This document shows positions 45,691-58,105 of a stretch of 64,000 bases of DNA, in pieces. The position numbers were made by a program, and so were the translations under genes. The notes beneath the pieces are model-generated. The model made no database searches and had not been told where the DNA came from. It saw nothing but the letters and a program-made list of their open reading frames with translations. Every line of letters begins with the position of its first letter. Positions within the stretch are counted from its first letter, which is position 1. This DNA is from Solen grandis (Eukaryota; Mollusca; Bivalvia; Adapedonta; Solenidae): NCBI GenBank assembly GCA_021229015.1, contig CM037778.1:84646848-84710847 (forward strand). The letters are read 5' to 3'.

Positions 45691-46471
45691 TTAGTAAATA
45701 CCCTGACTTACACTTAAAACGTCATGGGTATATTAATCCGGACATGAACTTGCGCACCAAGGTATTTTCATCGAACCATCGTTGAAGTTTGCAGAGTTAT
45801 GGCTTTTGTTTTTGAAAATTTTGATTTTTTTTTTGACGCATGTAACTCTGGAAGTGTTTGTACTACAGACTTTACTACAGTCTTGAAACTTCATGGATAT
45901 ATTATTCTGGACATGAACACGTGCACTTTGGTATTTTCATCGAACCATCATAGAAGTTGACAGAATTATGGGCCTTTTTTTTAATATGACCATTAATGCT
46001 TGTGACGCATGTAACTCTGAAAGTATTTGTACTACAGACTTGAAACATGGATATCTTATTCAGGAAATGAACATAGGCACCAGGGTATTTTCATCGAACT
46101 ATCGTTGTAGTTGACAGAGTTATGGGCCTTTGTTTTTGAAAAATATGAAATTTTATGTTTGTGACGCATGTAAATCTAAAAGTATTTGTACTAGATACTT
46201 GAAACCTCATGGATATATTATTCAGGACATGAGCATACGCACCTGGGTATTTTCATTAAACCATCGTTGAAGTTGACAGAGTTATTGGCCTTTGTTTTTG
46301 AAAAATATGGAATGATATGCTGTGACGCAACTCTGAAAGTATTTGTACTACATACTTAAAACTTCATGGATACATTAATCAAAACTTGACTTGCGCTCCT
46401 GGGTGTTGGGCCTTTGTTTCGAAAGAAATGCGACAGATGGGGACATTTGTGTCCTCTAGACACATTTCTAG
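45690..46471 (+). repeat. Hairpin-ended repeat family D with tandem core
   Basis: About five units of 150-165 bp (words TGACGCATGTAACTCTG, GTACTACAGACTTGAAAC, ATTTTCATCGAACCATCG). The 3' end reads GGGGACATTTG, then the hairpin TGTGTCCTCTAGACACA, then TTTCTAG followed by T, close to the hairpin-plus-CTAG end of Helitrons. The 5' end is not defined. Confidence 0.6.
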
Positions 46472-46803
46472 TTCTTTCAGTATCACATTCTGCAGGCTGA
46501 ACGTTTTTGAACACTCTGATGTACAGGATTAAGTCAAGCCAATCTAAGTCAGGCGGATAGGCTGGTCTAATTCGTAATGATGATGCACAGCCAGTAAATG
46601 CTACAGCTCGGGTAACTTGTCAACTGGATACTTCATGGACCCAACGATGTCCTTGGCCCTTATCTACTGTTCAACAAAAGTCGTGTTCATTCTAAGCTGG
46701 GCTACCGTCCTCTGTAGGCCTGAAAATATGACTTGATATTTGTATGTAATAATTATGGAGTAGGTAATTCAAAACTGTACATGCATATGTATCACAGAAT
46801 TGA

Positions 46804-48030
46804 CAGCTCATCTTATGTGAGCTTATAGAATCGATGGCTGTCCGTCGTACACAATTCGACATCTCTGAAGCCAGTAGGCTAATTATTGCATGTGATGTTC
46901 CTTACATTAATTTTTACCAAGCTGTTCAAATGGTTTTGGCTCAATGCATATCTGGGTCACACTAGCTAAATTAGATTTCGAAGATAAGTCCTTAAAATTC
47001 TTCTCCAAAACCGCAAGGCCTGGAGCTTAGCTATTTAGTCTAGTAGACCTCTATCAAGTTTGTTCAAATCTTGGCCCTGGGGTCATAATTGGTCCCACGC
47101 CAGGGGTCGCTTGATTTTACATAGATTACAGTAAAACCTAATAAAGACCACCTCAAAATCAAGAAAGCTTATTTTCAGGTCCCGTTTTCCCAATTTCCTT
47201 TTACTTGAAACTTGATTTTCAGACGACCACATTATTGAGCCCATTCATCAGCAGTCCCAAGGGTGGTCTTATTACTTTACTATATATAGGAAAACTAGAA
47301 AAATGTTCTTTGAAACCGGAAGGCCTCGAGCTAAAGTTTGTTGAAATCAGAGCCTTGGGTCAAAATTGGCGCCGCTCAAGCTGTCACTTTGTTCTGCATA
47401 GGCTTTAAAAGGAATAACTTGAAAATTTCTCTTGGCAGAAACCACCAGACCTGGAGTTTAGTTACTTAGTATTTAACATGGCCTAGTAGATATCTACCAT
47501 ATGTATTCACATCATGGCCTTGGGGTCAAAATTTGCTCCGCCCAATGAGTTTCTTGATTTTGAATATATTTGTATAGGAAAAATATCTTTAAAGATCTGC
47601 TTGTCAGACAACACAAGATTTGGAGTTTAGATATTTGGTATGTAACATGGCCTGATGGACATCCATCAAGTTTGTTCAAATTATAGCAATGGTGTCAAAA
47701 TTTATCCCAGTCCCAGGTGTTACGTGATTTAACGCGGCTTATTTAGGAAAACAAAAGAATTTCTTTCAAAAACCACAAGATCTTGGGTTAAGATACTCGG
47801 TATGTAACATGGCCTAGTGGGCCTGAACCAAGTTTTTAAATCATGTCATTGGTGTCAAAAATAGCCACTTGATTTTATAGCTATGACTAGCAAAGTTGGA
47901 CCTCAGGTACAGTTTTTGTGTGGGATTACGATTTTCTTGCTCTACTTCTGCATGGAATATGTATAAAATATGACTTGTAAAAGGCAATATTTCTTAGGTG
48001 AGCGTTTCGGGCCATCTTGGCCCTCTTGTT
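46804..48030 (+). repeat. Hairpin-ended repeat family A, copy l
   Basis: It starts AGCTCATCTTATGTGAGCT; the core shares GGCCTGGAGCTTAG and AACATGGCCTAGTGG with copy k. It ends AGGTGAGCGTTTCGGGCC, then ATCTTGGCCCTCTTG. Confidence 0.75.
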
Positions 48031-48480
48031 TCATGCACTATCTTAGCAAATTTATTTTATGATTGCATTAGCTTACTTACTTAAAGCTGAGTTAATATTT
48101 GAAAGAAACGTTTTATTGTGTGTTTTTTTTTTTTTTAATTTGAATTATCAACTTTCAGTAGTGTAATTATTCATTGTCCAAATCTATTTTGAAACTGTTC
48201 TCTGATATCTTACTATTGAGAGCAGAATGAATTTATATCTTATAAGCAGTATACAGAATAGGTAAGTTGCTTTCTTACTGACATTTTAAACATTCATATT
48301 TATCGAGTTAGAATGAAAGACAGGACGCTTCCCTCCAATAATTGCTGCGCAAGCTGCTAAATTTTGATATGTCCTTCATTAACACGTTAAAATCTTGCAC
48401 TCAAAGGACGAAGAAGGTATCTAAACAAAGATTTTTATTTGGTTCAGCACAATGACGTTCTTCAGCACAATGACGTTCTT

Positions 48481-49024
48481 CAAAAAACATGATGGCCATC
48501 GATCACCAGAATACATTTTTGAAGCTTACTTTTCAAGGGGTCAACTTCATTTTAGAAATTATGTTAGACAACCATAAGGCCGTTTGTGCCGAAAAATAAA
48601 CAAACATTGGTATCAGAGAAGAATTTTGATTTTTTTTATATAGAGTATAAAAGGAAGCTAGCTGACCGCCTAGGGGCCTCATTTATCAAGAGATCAACTT
48701 TAATTTAGCAATTATTGAAGTAAGCTATGTAGGGGCCTCATTTATCAAGAGATGAGGTGACCACTCGTACCAAATGAAATTAAATTTTAACATTGGTTTT
48801 AGAGAAGATAATTTCAGTTTTTGTATGGTTTCGAATAATTTTCACTTAGTTGCCTTGGCAACCTTTGTTCTGCATGGATCAAGAAATTTTAGCAACGTTT
48901 TTGTAGTCATTCCTGCTAAGTAGTCATTCATGCTAAGTTTCATTAATTTCTACCAAGCTGTTTCAGAGATGTCTTAAAGAAAGGGGTGACCTAATAACTC
49001 ACTTGAGCACTGTGCTCTGGTGAC
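48481..49024 (-). repeat. Hairpin-ended repeat family A, copy m
   Basis: The plus strand begins CATGATGGCCATCGATCACC and ends ACTCACTTGAGCACTGTGC. A minus copy with a short core. Confidence 0.6.
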
Positions 49025-49194
49025 CTTAAATGATCTTGATAAAACTAAATAAATAAATCAAGAGGTCCAGACCTTCGGAAAGACACAAACACACAATAGC
49101 TTGCATATGGCAAGTCAATAACTCAAACTCATTAAGATTCTTCCGATTTAGAATTTCGTATTTGCCCATTTGGCAACCCAAACGAAATTTATTA

Positions 49195-49766
49195 TGAAAC
49201 TAGAACTTCGCGAGTCGGATTTGTCGCCTGACGATGACTTATCTGTTGACAGTAAAATGCATACACTAATAAAACTAATCAAAGGGGAATAACTCTAAAA
49301 CTTCACAAGGAAGAGTTATTCTTCTTGCACACTGCACTTCAGGTCATTGCAAGAATTACACATATCAAGTCTTAAGTCATTCAAACTGATGGTGAAAATC
49401 TATCAACGGCGAATAACTCAAAAAGCGCACAAGTTAGAGTTATGGTTCCTGTGCACTGCACTCCGGGTCATTGCAAGAAACATACGTATCAAGTCTCAAG
49501 TCATTCAAACTTATCGTGAAAAAGTTATACACCGGACAAGAAATGCTCAAAGAAAATTTATCAAAGGGGAATAACTAAAAAAACGCACAACGTAGAGTTA
49601 TGGTTATTGTGCACTGCACACCAGGTCATTGCAAGAAACATACATACCAAGTCTCAAGTCATTCCAAGTTATGGTGACAAAAATATGCTCCGGACAAGCA
49701 GATGGGGACGCCGCCGCCGACAAAAGTAACCCCTATATGTCGCCTGACTCTAGTCAGGCGACACAA
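49195..49766 (+). repeat. Hairpin-ended repeat family C with tandem core
   Basis: It starts near TCGGATTTGTCGCCTGACG. Three core units begin at about 49283, 49411 and 49566 (AAAGGGGAATAACT, GGTCATTGCAAGAA, CAAGTCATTC). It ends in the perfect hairpin TGTCGCCTGACTCTAGTCAG, then GCGACA at 49738-49763. The frames at 49347-49574 and 49629-49967 are products of the repeat. Confidence 0.65.
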
Positions 49767-50236
49767 AAACTTAGTCTCACATACCCTTATAATCTTTGCA
49801 TTGAAAACAAGGTGACATTACAACTTGAATCTAATTTCGGCAGTGAGAAGAATGATGAAGTTAGTCTTAACCCATATAAATATACACATGAATATATGAA
49901 ACGAACGTTAAATAGATTGAAAGCTAGCATGTGTTCCTCACCTCTTGATGTCTATCTTCGTCTGTAGAAACATGCTGATCGCGCTGTTGTATATGAATTG
50001 TGTACAATTGCGTATCATTTTTGTAAACGAAATATCAGTGTGAGCACAGACAGGTGTGGTGGCACAACATAATGGATGCAAATATCTTGTGTATGTATAT
50101 TACTTTATCACCCTTATCTGGCGCTGTACAAAATAATTACGATATGTTTTTCCACCTTAGCTACTGCCACATCCAGATTTTGGTCTTGTTATATTTTATG
50201 TTTGTGTCCGTGAGTATGTTAGTTCCACAATCTAAG

Positions 50237-50382
50237 ATGCGGCCGTTTCTTTCAAAAGTCTCTTCGACATCGTCTTTCTGGCGTCCATAGAAAATGGAAG
50301 CGTCAGTAGTCTTATAAACAACTACTACAAACTGGTAAAAAGGCGAGGCGAGTCCGTGAGTTCAGCTACGACTGTGTATAAG
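50237..50382 (+). CDS. Candidate exon, unrecognised
   Basis: 146 bp between acceptor ATCTAAG and donor AAG|GTGGGT. Open, encoding about 48 residues including SFKSLFDIVFLASIENG and NNYYKLVKRRGESVSSA. The frame is closed by stops on either side of the proposed boundaries, as expected of an exon. No partner exon was identified and the acceptor is weak. Confidence 0.3.
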
Positions 50383-52074
50383 GTGGGTCAATTCTTGCAT
50401 GAGAATTCCCCTTACACCCCACCCCTGTTAGCCCCATCTTGACGGAATCCCTGTCTGGCTTAAACCCAAACAACTTGCAAAGACTGTGCCCCTTTTGTCA
50501 TGTTCTTGCACGATAACGGTAGCCAGACCAAGCCCAATGATATCTTTATACTTTAAATCAATCAGAAAAAGCGTTTCTTGAAATACTAACATTGTCTCCA
50601 AACGTGTATGAACATGGTCATTCAAGTGTAAAGGCTCAAGTCAGATACACCTAAGTCATAAAATAGGACAAACATTTTCTCAGTTTTGTACAGTGGTACA
50701 TTATCTTTAGCAAATAATAAAAACCTGCTGCGATGTATTTCAGAAAAGAAGAATCATTTTTTCTCAAAGACTTCAACAGCCTTTGTAAAAGCTCTTACTT
50801 AAACCTCTGACATTGATGATATCTTGAGCACTGCAACTTTTAACTCAGTGATAGTTTTTCTCGTATCATATGGCTGGCAGTAGTGGGCAGTAACAGGCAG
50901 TTTTGTCCTGTTAAGATACCTAAGAGGATAGCACGACAGTTTTCTACTTGCCATATACTTACTAAATATTTGACAATTTTTTTCTTCAGAAGATTCGACA
51001 TAGGATAAGTGGCTGGCAGAAATATGTCAACACACGTATTATCAAAACAATGCCGACAGGTAATTACCCATTCATCTACATAGAGCAACAGTCATTTATT
51101 AAACAATCTGTATTTTTAGCCGACTATGATGACGATCCAGACGTATGAAGTATTTTGGTAGACAAGTCACACTGTTGTGTGTCAGAAACCATTGTCAAAG
51201 ATAAAAGGCGGAACCAGGGTTGGTGTCGTATTTGAGCCGTCAGAATGATTCAAAGTTTCGTTTTCAAGCATTTCGTGAGAAACTGGCCTGTCATGCCGCG
51301 ACGATTGGTAAATTGTTATAGTTTTATAGACAACTGGCCGTCGGGTTTCTTCTTTTTTTTTTATTTCGGCGGCATTTTGTTCGTTCGTTTAATAGTTCTG
51401 ACGCTTACGATCTGTTGAGTTCGACAAAAAATGTCGGAAACCAGTCCTTAACTTTTAATAAGCGTCTGCCTGCTTGGACGAATGTGTGTTTGTATTTAGA
51501 AACGTTTGTACACAACGCCTGTCGACAGAGAACAGCGTTTACTGGCAAATGATTTGTATGGACTAGACCGAAATATCGGACAGTGAAAAAAATGTTATAT
51601 TTGATTTTAATGTGACCATAGCTCATGACTTCCCTGATCACTGTATGGACAAATGAATGTAAATCCAACTTAAATGTAATAAATTGGGAAGCTGCAGTTA
51701 TAATAGTCAGTAAACAACATAACATAAAAACGGAAAATGTCCGTTATTCTTTTAAATGTGATTCGATTTATAGCACGAAATTTAGTTGTTTTTGTTTGCT
51801 CTTCGTTTTTCATATGTTGTAAAACGATTATAAATTCGTGGTTTGTTGTTCGTGTATAAATTTTTCGTTATAGAAATTGAAAATGAAATTGGTTGCTTTT
51901 CAATTTTCTACTTGAACGTGAATAGTTAATAAAGACATACGAAATTGTTGTTTTTTTTTACTTGTATTTATCAACTGTATGTTTATGGTGGTGCATTGTC
52001 CACTTTTATTTTTTTCAATACCAAACATGTCATGCCATTCTAAGAGATCTTAAAACAATGTTGCTGTTAAACTA
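50383..52074. other. No gene seen
   Basis: Non-coding on both strands. The 106-residue minus frame at 51405-51725 shows no motif or splice support. Confidence 0.4.
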
Positions 52075-52194
52075 AGTCTTGACTTGATTATTTGAGTTAA
52101 CCGTCGCCTCGACAGTGTTTCAGTCATATGGCGACGTCCAGCTAATTACAGGTGGAGGAATCCGGGTAGAACCACCGACCTACCGCAAGCCAGC
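52075..52194 (-). repeat. SINE family S1, copy 2 (5'-truncated)
   Basis: The tail and part of the central segment of S1 (GTCGCCTCGACAGTGTTTCA, then ACCACCGACCTACCGCAAGC). The tRNA-like head is missing, with an internal deletion between GGTGGAGGA and ATCCGGG. Confidence 0.75.
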
Positions 52195-53274
52195 TCCAAA
52201 GGCTGTAAAGCTAAGAATCTTCTACCTTTTAAGTCACCCCAAATGAGCTCACAATAATAAAACATCCTTCAGTTCTAGGATTTTCGCAATTAATTGTCCT
52301 TCAATAATTGATACAGACTTGACACTCCAGTATACTATATTGTTCAGCTTCAAAGCTACCGAGAGTACAATGTGTGCCGCTGATAAGATCAAAGACATAT
52401 TAATTGAAGTTTCTCGCGATGGAAGATGAAAAATATATTAGATAAAATAAATCCTATGTATATTTTATACATTTTTCACAGATATTCTATACTTAAACCA
52501 TATAGCTATAAGGTTTGCTATCCAGTTAGCGAAAAATGTGTATTGATCGATGTTTTTATCCCTATAGCTTGCATCCCATATTTTAATTTTAATCATGGTT
52601 CTTCAAAATTTAATGCTTAAAAAGACGTCAGTGCAGATGCAAACATCTATTGATTTGGAGTTATAGGTTCTCATGTTCAAAGTCTATAAAGGCTTACATT
52701 TTCCATACATAATGGACCAATTTAATGATGGATGGATTACCTTAAGTTCTGCAGTGTAAGTACATCGTTGACAAGAAGTAGAATAAGCCATTCATTGAGT
52801 AAGTGGGCAAAAATTGCTGCATGTAATGAAAAAATTTCTTGAAAAGGATTGACTTTTCTCTACGATGTGCTATATAAACTAAAAACATTATGATAACGGC
52901 AAATGAGTGTTTATAAGAAATGGGCCATATATAGAAAATAATGGAAGCATATTTATACATTTGAGATTCAACTATATAAATCTGAAATAGTTATAATACG
53001 AGATGACATTTTTAATTCACACAAGGACTATATGCGAAGTTTGAACCCCACAATTTTGGATAGTGAGATAATATAAACTGCAACGACACCCTTGTGTTCA
53101 AACATATGATTTATGAGTGAAATTAAAACAGTCGAGGGACAGGAGACAAACACTTCTTTTAATTATGATTTTGCTTTGAAGAGATAAAAAACATTAATAG
53201 ACCTGCTCTTCTAGATAGATCTCACGTAAAAAGGTATGACAAGTATACGCTTTACCGGTCATTCACATTCTTAA
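52195..53274. other. No gene seen
   Basis: AT-rich, no supported feature. Confidence 0.45.
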
Positions 53275-53385
53275 CCCTTTCCCTCATAGAGGAATCCATG
53301 AAAAGACCTATGCGAACAGCATAAAACCAGATCAGCCTGCGAGTAACTCGCAGGCTGATCAGGTTTTATGCTGTTCGCTGCTCCT
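53275..53385. repeat. Palindromic MITE beside the second assembly gap
   Basis: GCGAACAGCATAAAACCAGA (from 53312) is mirrored by the reverse complement ending at 53378. The arms are 33 bases with one mismatch, meeting at CGAGTAACTCG. The N run begins seven bases later. Confidence 0.85.
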
Positions 53386-53485
53386 NNNNNNNNNNNNNNN
53401 NNNNNNNNNNNNNNNNNNNNNNNNNNNNNNNNNNNNNNNNNNNNNNNNNNNNNNNNNNNNNNNNNNNNNNNNNNNNNNNNNNNNN
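53386..53485. other. Assembly gap (100 N)
   Basis: Exactly 100 unknown bases. Confidence 0.99.
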
Positions 53486-54300
53486 ATCTCAAATTTTGTA
53501 GATGGGTATTGATAGACGTAATACATACAGATAGTTATAAAAAACATAATCTTAGTCAATGACCTTTTGTGAACGTGCTGCTTTAAAGATCATCACAGCT
53601 TTCAGATTTTATATCCATATTCACAGTGTGTCGAGGATCATGCGAGATGGTTCAACTACCCAAATGACCTTGATACAGTTCAGACCAGCTTTATTGGTCT
53701 TTAGAAGGTACCATGCACTACTATCAGAATGGTTCAGATAAATGTGTGGCCTGTTCCGATATGCCCCATGTAAGTTTGGTAGTATTTATAAGTATGGTTG
53801 GTTAACCCAACAGAAGTTATGATTTTATTACATCGTTGTACTATGAAATACAGAATGTTAAGTATGAATTATTTAAGTCAAATGAAGTCATTTCTTTAGA
53901 TGCATTAAAACTAATGAAAAGCACTTATAGAATTAGAATATCACTATAAAATCCTTAATTATTCATTTTTCTTGAAGGTTTCTCTCCTTTTTAACATTCA
54001 TCTATCCATTCTTTTCGTTTTGTTTGTTAACAAATGTCGTTACAGAAAACTACATTTCTATTCTACAGTGCTAATGGATGACTTCAACAGTGTTGTGGTT
54101 AATACCAACCAATTCCTCCAGTCAGATGAAGTGATAAAGTTCGCTTCAACAATGACCAACAGTGCCTGGTGTAAAAAACATTGTTTCTGCTAAAGTCAGG
54201 TTTTTTCCATAGGAACGACTGCACATACTATCTCAGGATTTTATCAGCTACAACTGCAATCTTTTAGGAAGTGGGGAAATCAGACAATCCTTTCCTTCAT
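53486..54300. other. No gene confidently seen
   Basis: A short frame at 53972-54193 lacks motifs and clear splice sites. Confidence 0.4.
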
Positions 54301-54309
54301 AATCAGAAT

Positions 54310-54800
54310 CTGAAATATATCCAGTTTGATCTCCTTATTTTAGACTCGACTTATAAAAGAAGATCTATATTTTCCGAGAGTTTGGGTCTTCATACGTACT
54401 TAATGAAATATTCCATCACACCCCTTATTTCTTCCTACTTATGAAGTGGGGTAAAATCTTTTCTAGTGAAATTATATTCTCATACGTTTTGGTTCTTCAT
54501 ACGTAGTTACTGAAATAGTCCAGCTTATCCCCTATTTATTACTACTTAAGAAGTGGGGCAAAATTTGTTAGAGTGACGTTTTATTCTGATAGGTTTGGGG
54601 TCTTTATACTTAGTTACTGAAATAGTCAAGCTCATCCCCTATTTTTTACTACTTATGAAGTGGGATAAAATTTGTTAAAGTGAAGTTATATCTGATAGGT
54701 TTGGGGTCTTCATACGTATTTAATGAAATAGTCCAGTTCACCCCATATTCCTAACTCCTATGAAGTGGGGCAAAATTTATTCCTGTGAAGTCATAATTAG
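54310..54800. repeat. Tandem array, unit about 110 bp
   Basis: Four diverged units marked by CTTATGAAGTGGGGTAAAAT, GGTTTGGGGTCTTCATACGT and TACTGAAATAGTCCAGCT. Confidence 0.75.
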
Positions 54801-54972
54801 ATAGATTGTTATTGACATTTGGGAAACTCCACGTTAGTCCAGTTAGTCATTGTGAGGAAAACGGGTTGGGGGAAAACGGATTACCTACATAAGCACATAA
54901 ATTGGTGGCTGAGAACATGGTCCTTCACACTGGTTCACTGATTATGGATGACTGTGCTCAAGGTGGGTTCGG

Positions 54973-55231
54973 GGGCCGCAGTGGCCGAGCGGTTACAGTC
55001 GTGGACTACAAATCTCTCAGCCCCTCACCGCTGTGGGTTCGAATCCCGGTAGGGACTTCGGATTTTTCATGTGATGAAGCCTTCCAGCTGGCTTGCGGTA
55101 GGTCGGTGGTTCTACCCGGGTACCTCTGTGTACTCGGGGTCTTCCTCCACCTGTAATTAGCTGGACGTCGCAATATGATTGAAATGCTATCGCAGCGACG
55201 GTAAACCCCAATACAACAACAACAACAACAA
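54973..55231 (+). repeat. SINE family S1, copy 3
   Basis: Head with CAGTGGCCGAGCGG (A box) and GGGTTCGAATCCCGG (near-consensus B box), central GCTTGCGGTAGGTCGGTGG, tail CGACGGTAAACC and a (CAA)n end at about 55210-55230. The most intact internal promoter of the four copies. Confidence 0.85.
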
Positions 55232-55297
55232 GGTGGATTCAGTGAAAAAGTCATTTATACACATTTGTCACTAGAATCTCAATCATTAAAAAAGAAA

Positions 55298-55322
55298 CAC
55301 ACACACACACACGCGCGCGCGC
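55298..55322. repeat. (CA)n/(CG)n microsatellite
   Basis: A run of CA changing to CG repeats. Confidence 0.9.
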
Positions 55323-55690
55323 ATATTCTAACACAGGAAATTTTAAATATGTTATGATCTTTAAATGATAAAAGAATGCCAGACTTCACTTTGTATACAC
55401 ATCTTCATTTCTGATGCAGTCTGTTTCAAATGTTTATGGCCATAATCTCTCGGCTGAGTTGTATTTTGACTGATATCAGGCAATTCAGTCAGGAGTTATT
55501 GCCCATGTATACACTTACACAGGAAAACACTAGAACATGTTTTTCTTATTATAAGTTACGGAATCGGTTTGGATTATTTGGATTTTTCAGGTAGTCTGGT
55601 GTGTTGTTTGTTTGACAGTGCCCTTTATGGTACAGATGAAAGACGATGGAGTGTGTAATATGAGTTTATTTTTTTATTTGTTTTATTTTT

Positions 55691-56835
55691 AGCTCGACTA
55701 TTCGAAGAATATGAGAGCTATTGTAGTCGCCCTGGCGTTGGCGTCGGCGTTGCAGCTTTAGGTTAAAGTTTTGCTTGCAAGTTGCTATCAACCTTTTATC
55801 TCAATAACCATTTATGGTATTGACTTGAAAGTTTATAAATATGTTCAGGGGCAGTAGACAACCAAGGTAGGTAACTCTTGGCTGAATTTATAATGAATTA
55901 TGGCCCCTTTTTAACTTAGAAATTTTGGTTAAAGTTTTGCATGCAATAGAAAATTTGGTTAAAGTTTTGCGTGCAAGCTACTATCTTGTTTGAATCTCAA
56001 TAACCATTCATGGTATTGACTTGAAAGTTTATGAATATGTTTAGGGGCATCAGACAACCAAAGTAGATAACTCTTGATGGAATATATTACAAATTATGGC
56101 CCCTTTTTAACTTAGAAATTTTGGTTAAAGTTTTACATGCAAGATATCTCATGTTAATATCTCAGTTTCCAGGCATGCGATTGATTTGAAACATCTTAAA
56201 TATGTTTAGGGTATCATACTTTCATGATAGATAACTCTTGATAGGATATGTTACAAATTATGGCCCCTTTTTAACTTAGAAATTTTGGTTAAAGTTTTTC
56301 ATGCAAGATTCATGTAATATCTCAGTTCCAGGCATGGATTGATTTGAAACATCTTTAATATGTTTAGGGGTTTCATACTAGAAAGGAAGATAACACTTGA
56401 TGGAATATATTAAAAATTATGACCCCCCTTTAACTAAAAATTTTGATTAGTTTTTTGCATTCAAGCTACTATCCAGCTTATATCTCAGAAATTGCTTGTG
56501 GAATTGACTAGAAAGTTTAGGAGTGTCTTCAGGGGCATCAGAAAACTAAGGAGGATAACTTTTGGACTGAATTTCATACAAATTATGGCCCTTTTCTAAC
56601 TTTTTTTAGTTAAAGTTTTGCATGTACAGTGTTACTGTTCTTGTCTCAGCAACTAGGCATGGGATTGATTTTAGACATCATAAAATATTAAGGGGTATCA
56701 GACTATCAAGGTATATCATTTTTGACTATTATTATGTACAGGGTATGTGAAGGGCAAGAATTGAAATAGATTTCATTTGATTTACCAACAAGCATTTTGA
56801 ATAGTCGATCTTGCTGTCCTCTGACAGCTCTTGTT
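55691..56835 (+). repeat. Hairpin-ended repeat family B
   Basis: It starts AGCTCGACTATTCGAAG with a partner GAGAGCT and the block GTCGCCCTGGCGTTGGCGT. The core is about five units of 150-190 bp (TTAGAAATTTTGGTTAAAGT, ATTATGGCCCCTTTTTAACT). It ends with hairpin CTGTCCTCTGACAG and CTCTTGTT. The same architecture and the same AGCTC start and CTCTTGTT end as family A, with unrelated sequence between. Confidence 0.7.
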
Positions 56836-57184
56836 ATAGTTATCCTTAGAATTTATGAGTGTATTCTTTGCTTCTTAGATATTACATATACCGACTGAAT
56901 AGATTTAGTTCTTCTAAATAAGTCGATCATGCTTCGCCCGCTCTGAGACTGTTAAAGGGAGATAATAGTCATTGCATCAATTGAACAACTATTCAATATG
57001 GCGGACAAAACGTGTATTCAAATATTTCTCATCTCAAAGTGATACGCGCTCGTGAATTTATTGAAATATCACTTCTCGTTGAAATGTATTCTATATCCAA
57101 TTAATAACAAATATTCTCTATATATCAAACAAAATCCGATTCATCGTGCAATTGTAATCGTAGAGGGACAAACTATAAACTCAC
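56836..57184. other. No gene seen
   Basis: Probable intron of the DUF4430 gene. Confidence 0.35.
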
Positions 57185-57312
57185 CAAGCGGTATAGGAGC
57201 AGTGTTTGATATACGCCACCATATTTCTTCATCTTTTTCCTCAGACCGCCCGTTGATTTCCGTTACGTAGAATCCCAACTCCGGAAAGGTTTTTCCGTCA
57301 AATTTGAAATGC
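57185..57312 (-). CDS. DUF4430 (transcobalamin C-terminal-like) gene, second visible exon
   Basis: 128 bp, acceptor TTATTCCAG before 57312 and donor CTTG|GTGAGT at 57185. It encodes HFKFDGKTFPELGFYVTEIN followed by a segment with EEIWWRISNTAP. The F-x-G...G-x-Y/F-V-x-x-I-N-G pattern followed by W is that of the beta domain that closes over the ligand in intrinsic factor and transcobalamin; whether this one binds cobalamin is unknown. The phase against the exon at 58788-58927 is off by one base, so a small exon or a base error lies between. Confidence 0.65.
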
Positions 57313-57767
57313 CTGGAATAATTCTAATAAGTTAATTTTGGTTATATCACTTAAACATGAAAAATATATTTCTGTAACTTAGATGGTTTTATTTTTGTCG
57401 AAAGTCCTAATATTCTTATTTATACTTTATTTCCAGAGAGCCAGCATTGATAAGTTTTAGCCAGTGATAGTTTGACCTACCATATATTTTAGCTGATATT
57501 TTCCTTTGATCTCTTTATTTTTCTTTTGATTTAAGTATCTCTATATCATACGTCTTGTGAGAGCTTGTTTAACAATTGATGTAATGTAAAACTTACAAAA
57601 AGCAATTTGGTGTATAGAACGTAACATTTGTTCCAACCATTTCTCCTAAGATAATGGACCATTTGTACAGAAAAATGGTTTAAAAAGAACTTTAATTCAG
57701 AATTGTATCCACCTAAATTTAGGGAAAAAACAATCTGTGTGACACATATGTTCAAAATGTAATGTTA

Positions 57768-58105
57768 GACATTCCGAAAAGTATTTAGGGATCACAGGAC
57801 ATTTGGTCCTGTAATTTTACAAGATTCACAGGACCAAAATTAACTTTACAGGACCGAACTTAAACAACAATATTTCACTATTGTTTATGATGTATCTCAT
57901 TTACTTTATTAAGTTTTTAACACTTTATTACCGTGTCTTTATAGATTCCTGATTTAATTAAGTGAATGTTTAACACTTAGGTCAATCATATGTGTTTATA
58001 GTAAACATTGCTGCTAGAAACTCTACCGACATTCGGACAGACTGTATTGAAATATTCATTGGACCGATCAGTTAGGTCAGACAAACATGCACTTTTCGGA
58101 ATGTC
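57768..58105. repeat. MITE with perfect TIRs and 5-bp target duplication
   Basis: GACATTCCGAAAAGT at 57768-57782 is exactly mirrored by ACTTTTCGGAATGTC at 58091-58105. TGTTA flanks both sides (57763-57767 and 58106-58110). 338 bp, no coding. It lies in the intron of the DUF4430 gene. Confidence 0.85.

Noticed and set aside
54902..55156. 84-residue frame
   Set aside because: Lies inside SINE S1 copy 3.
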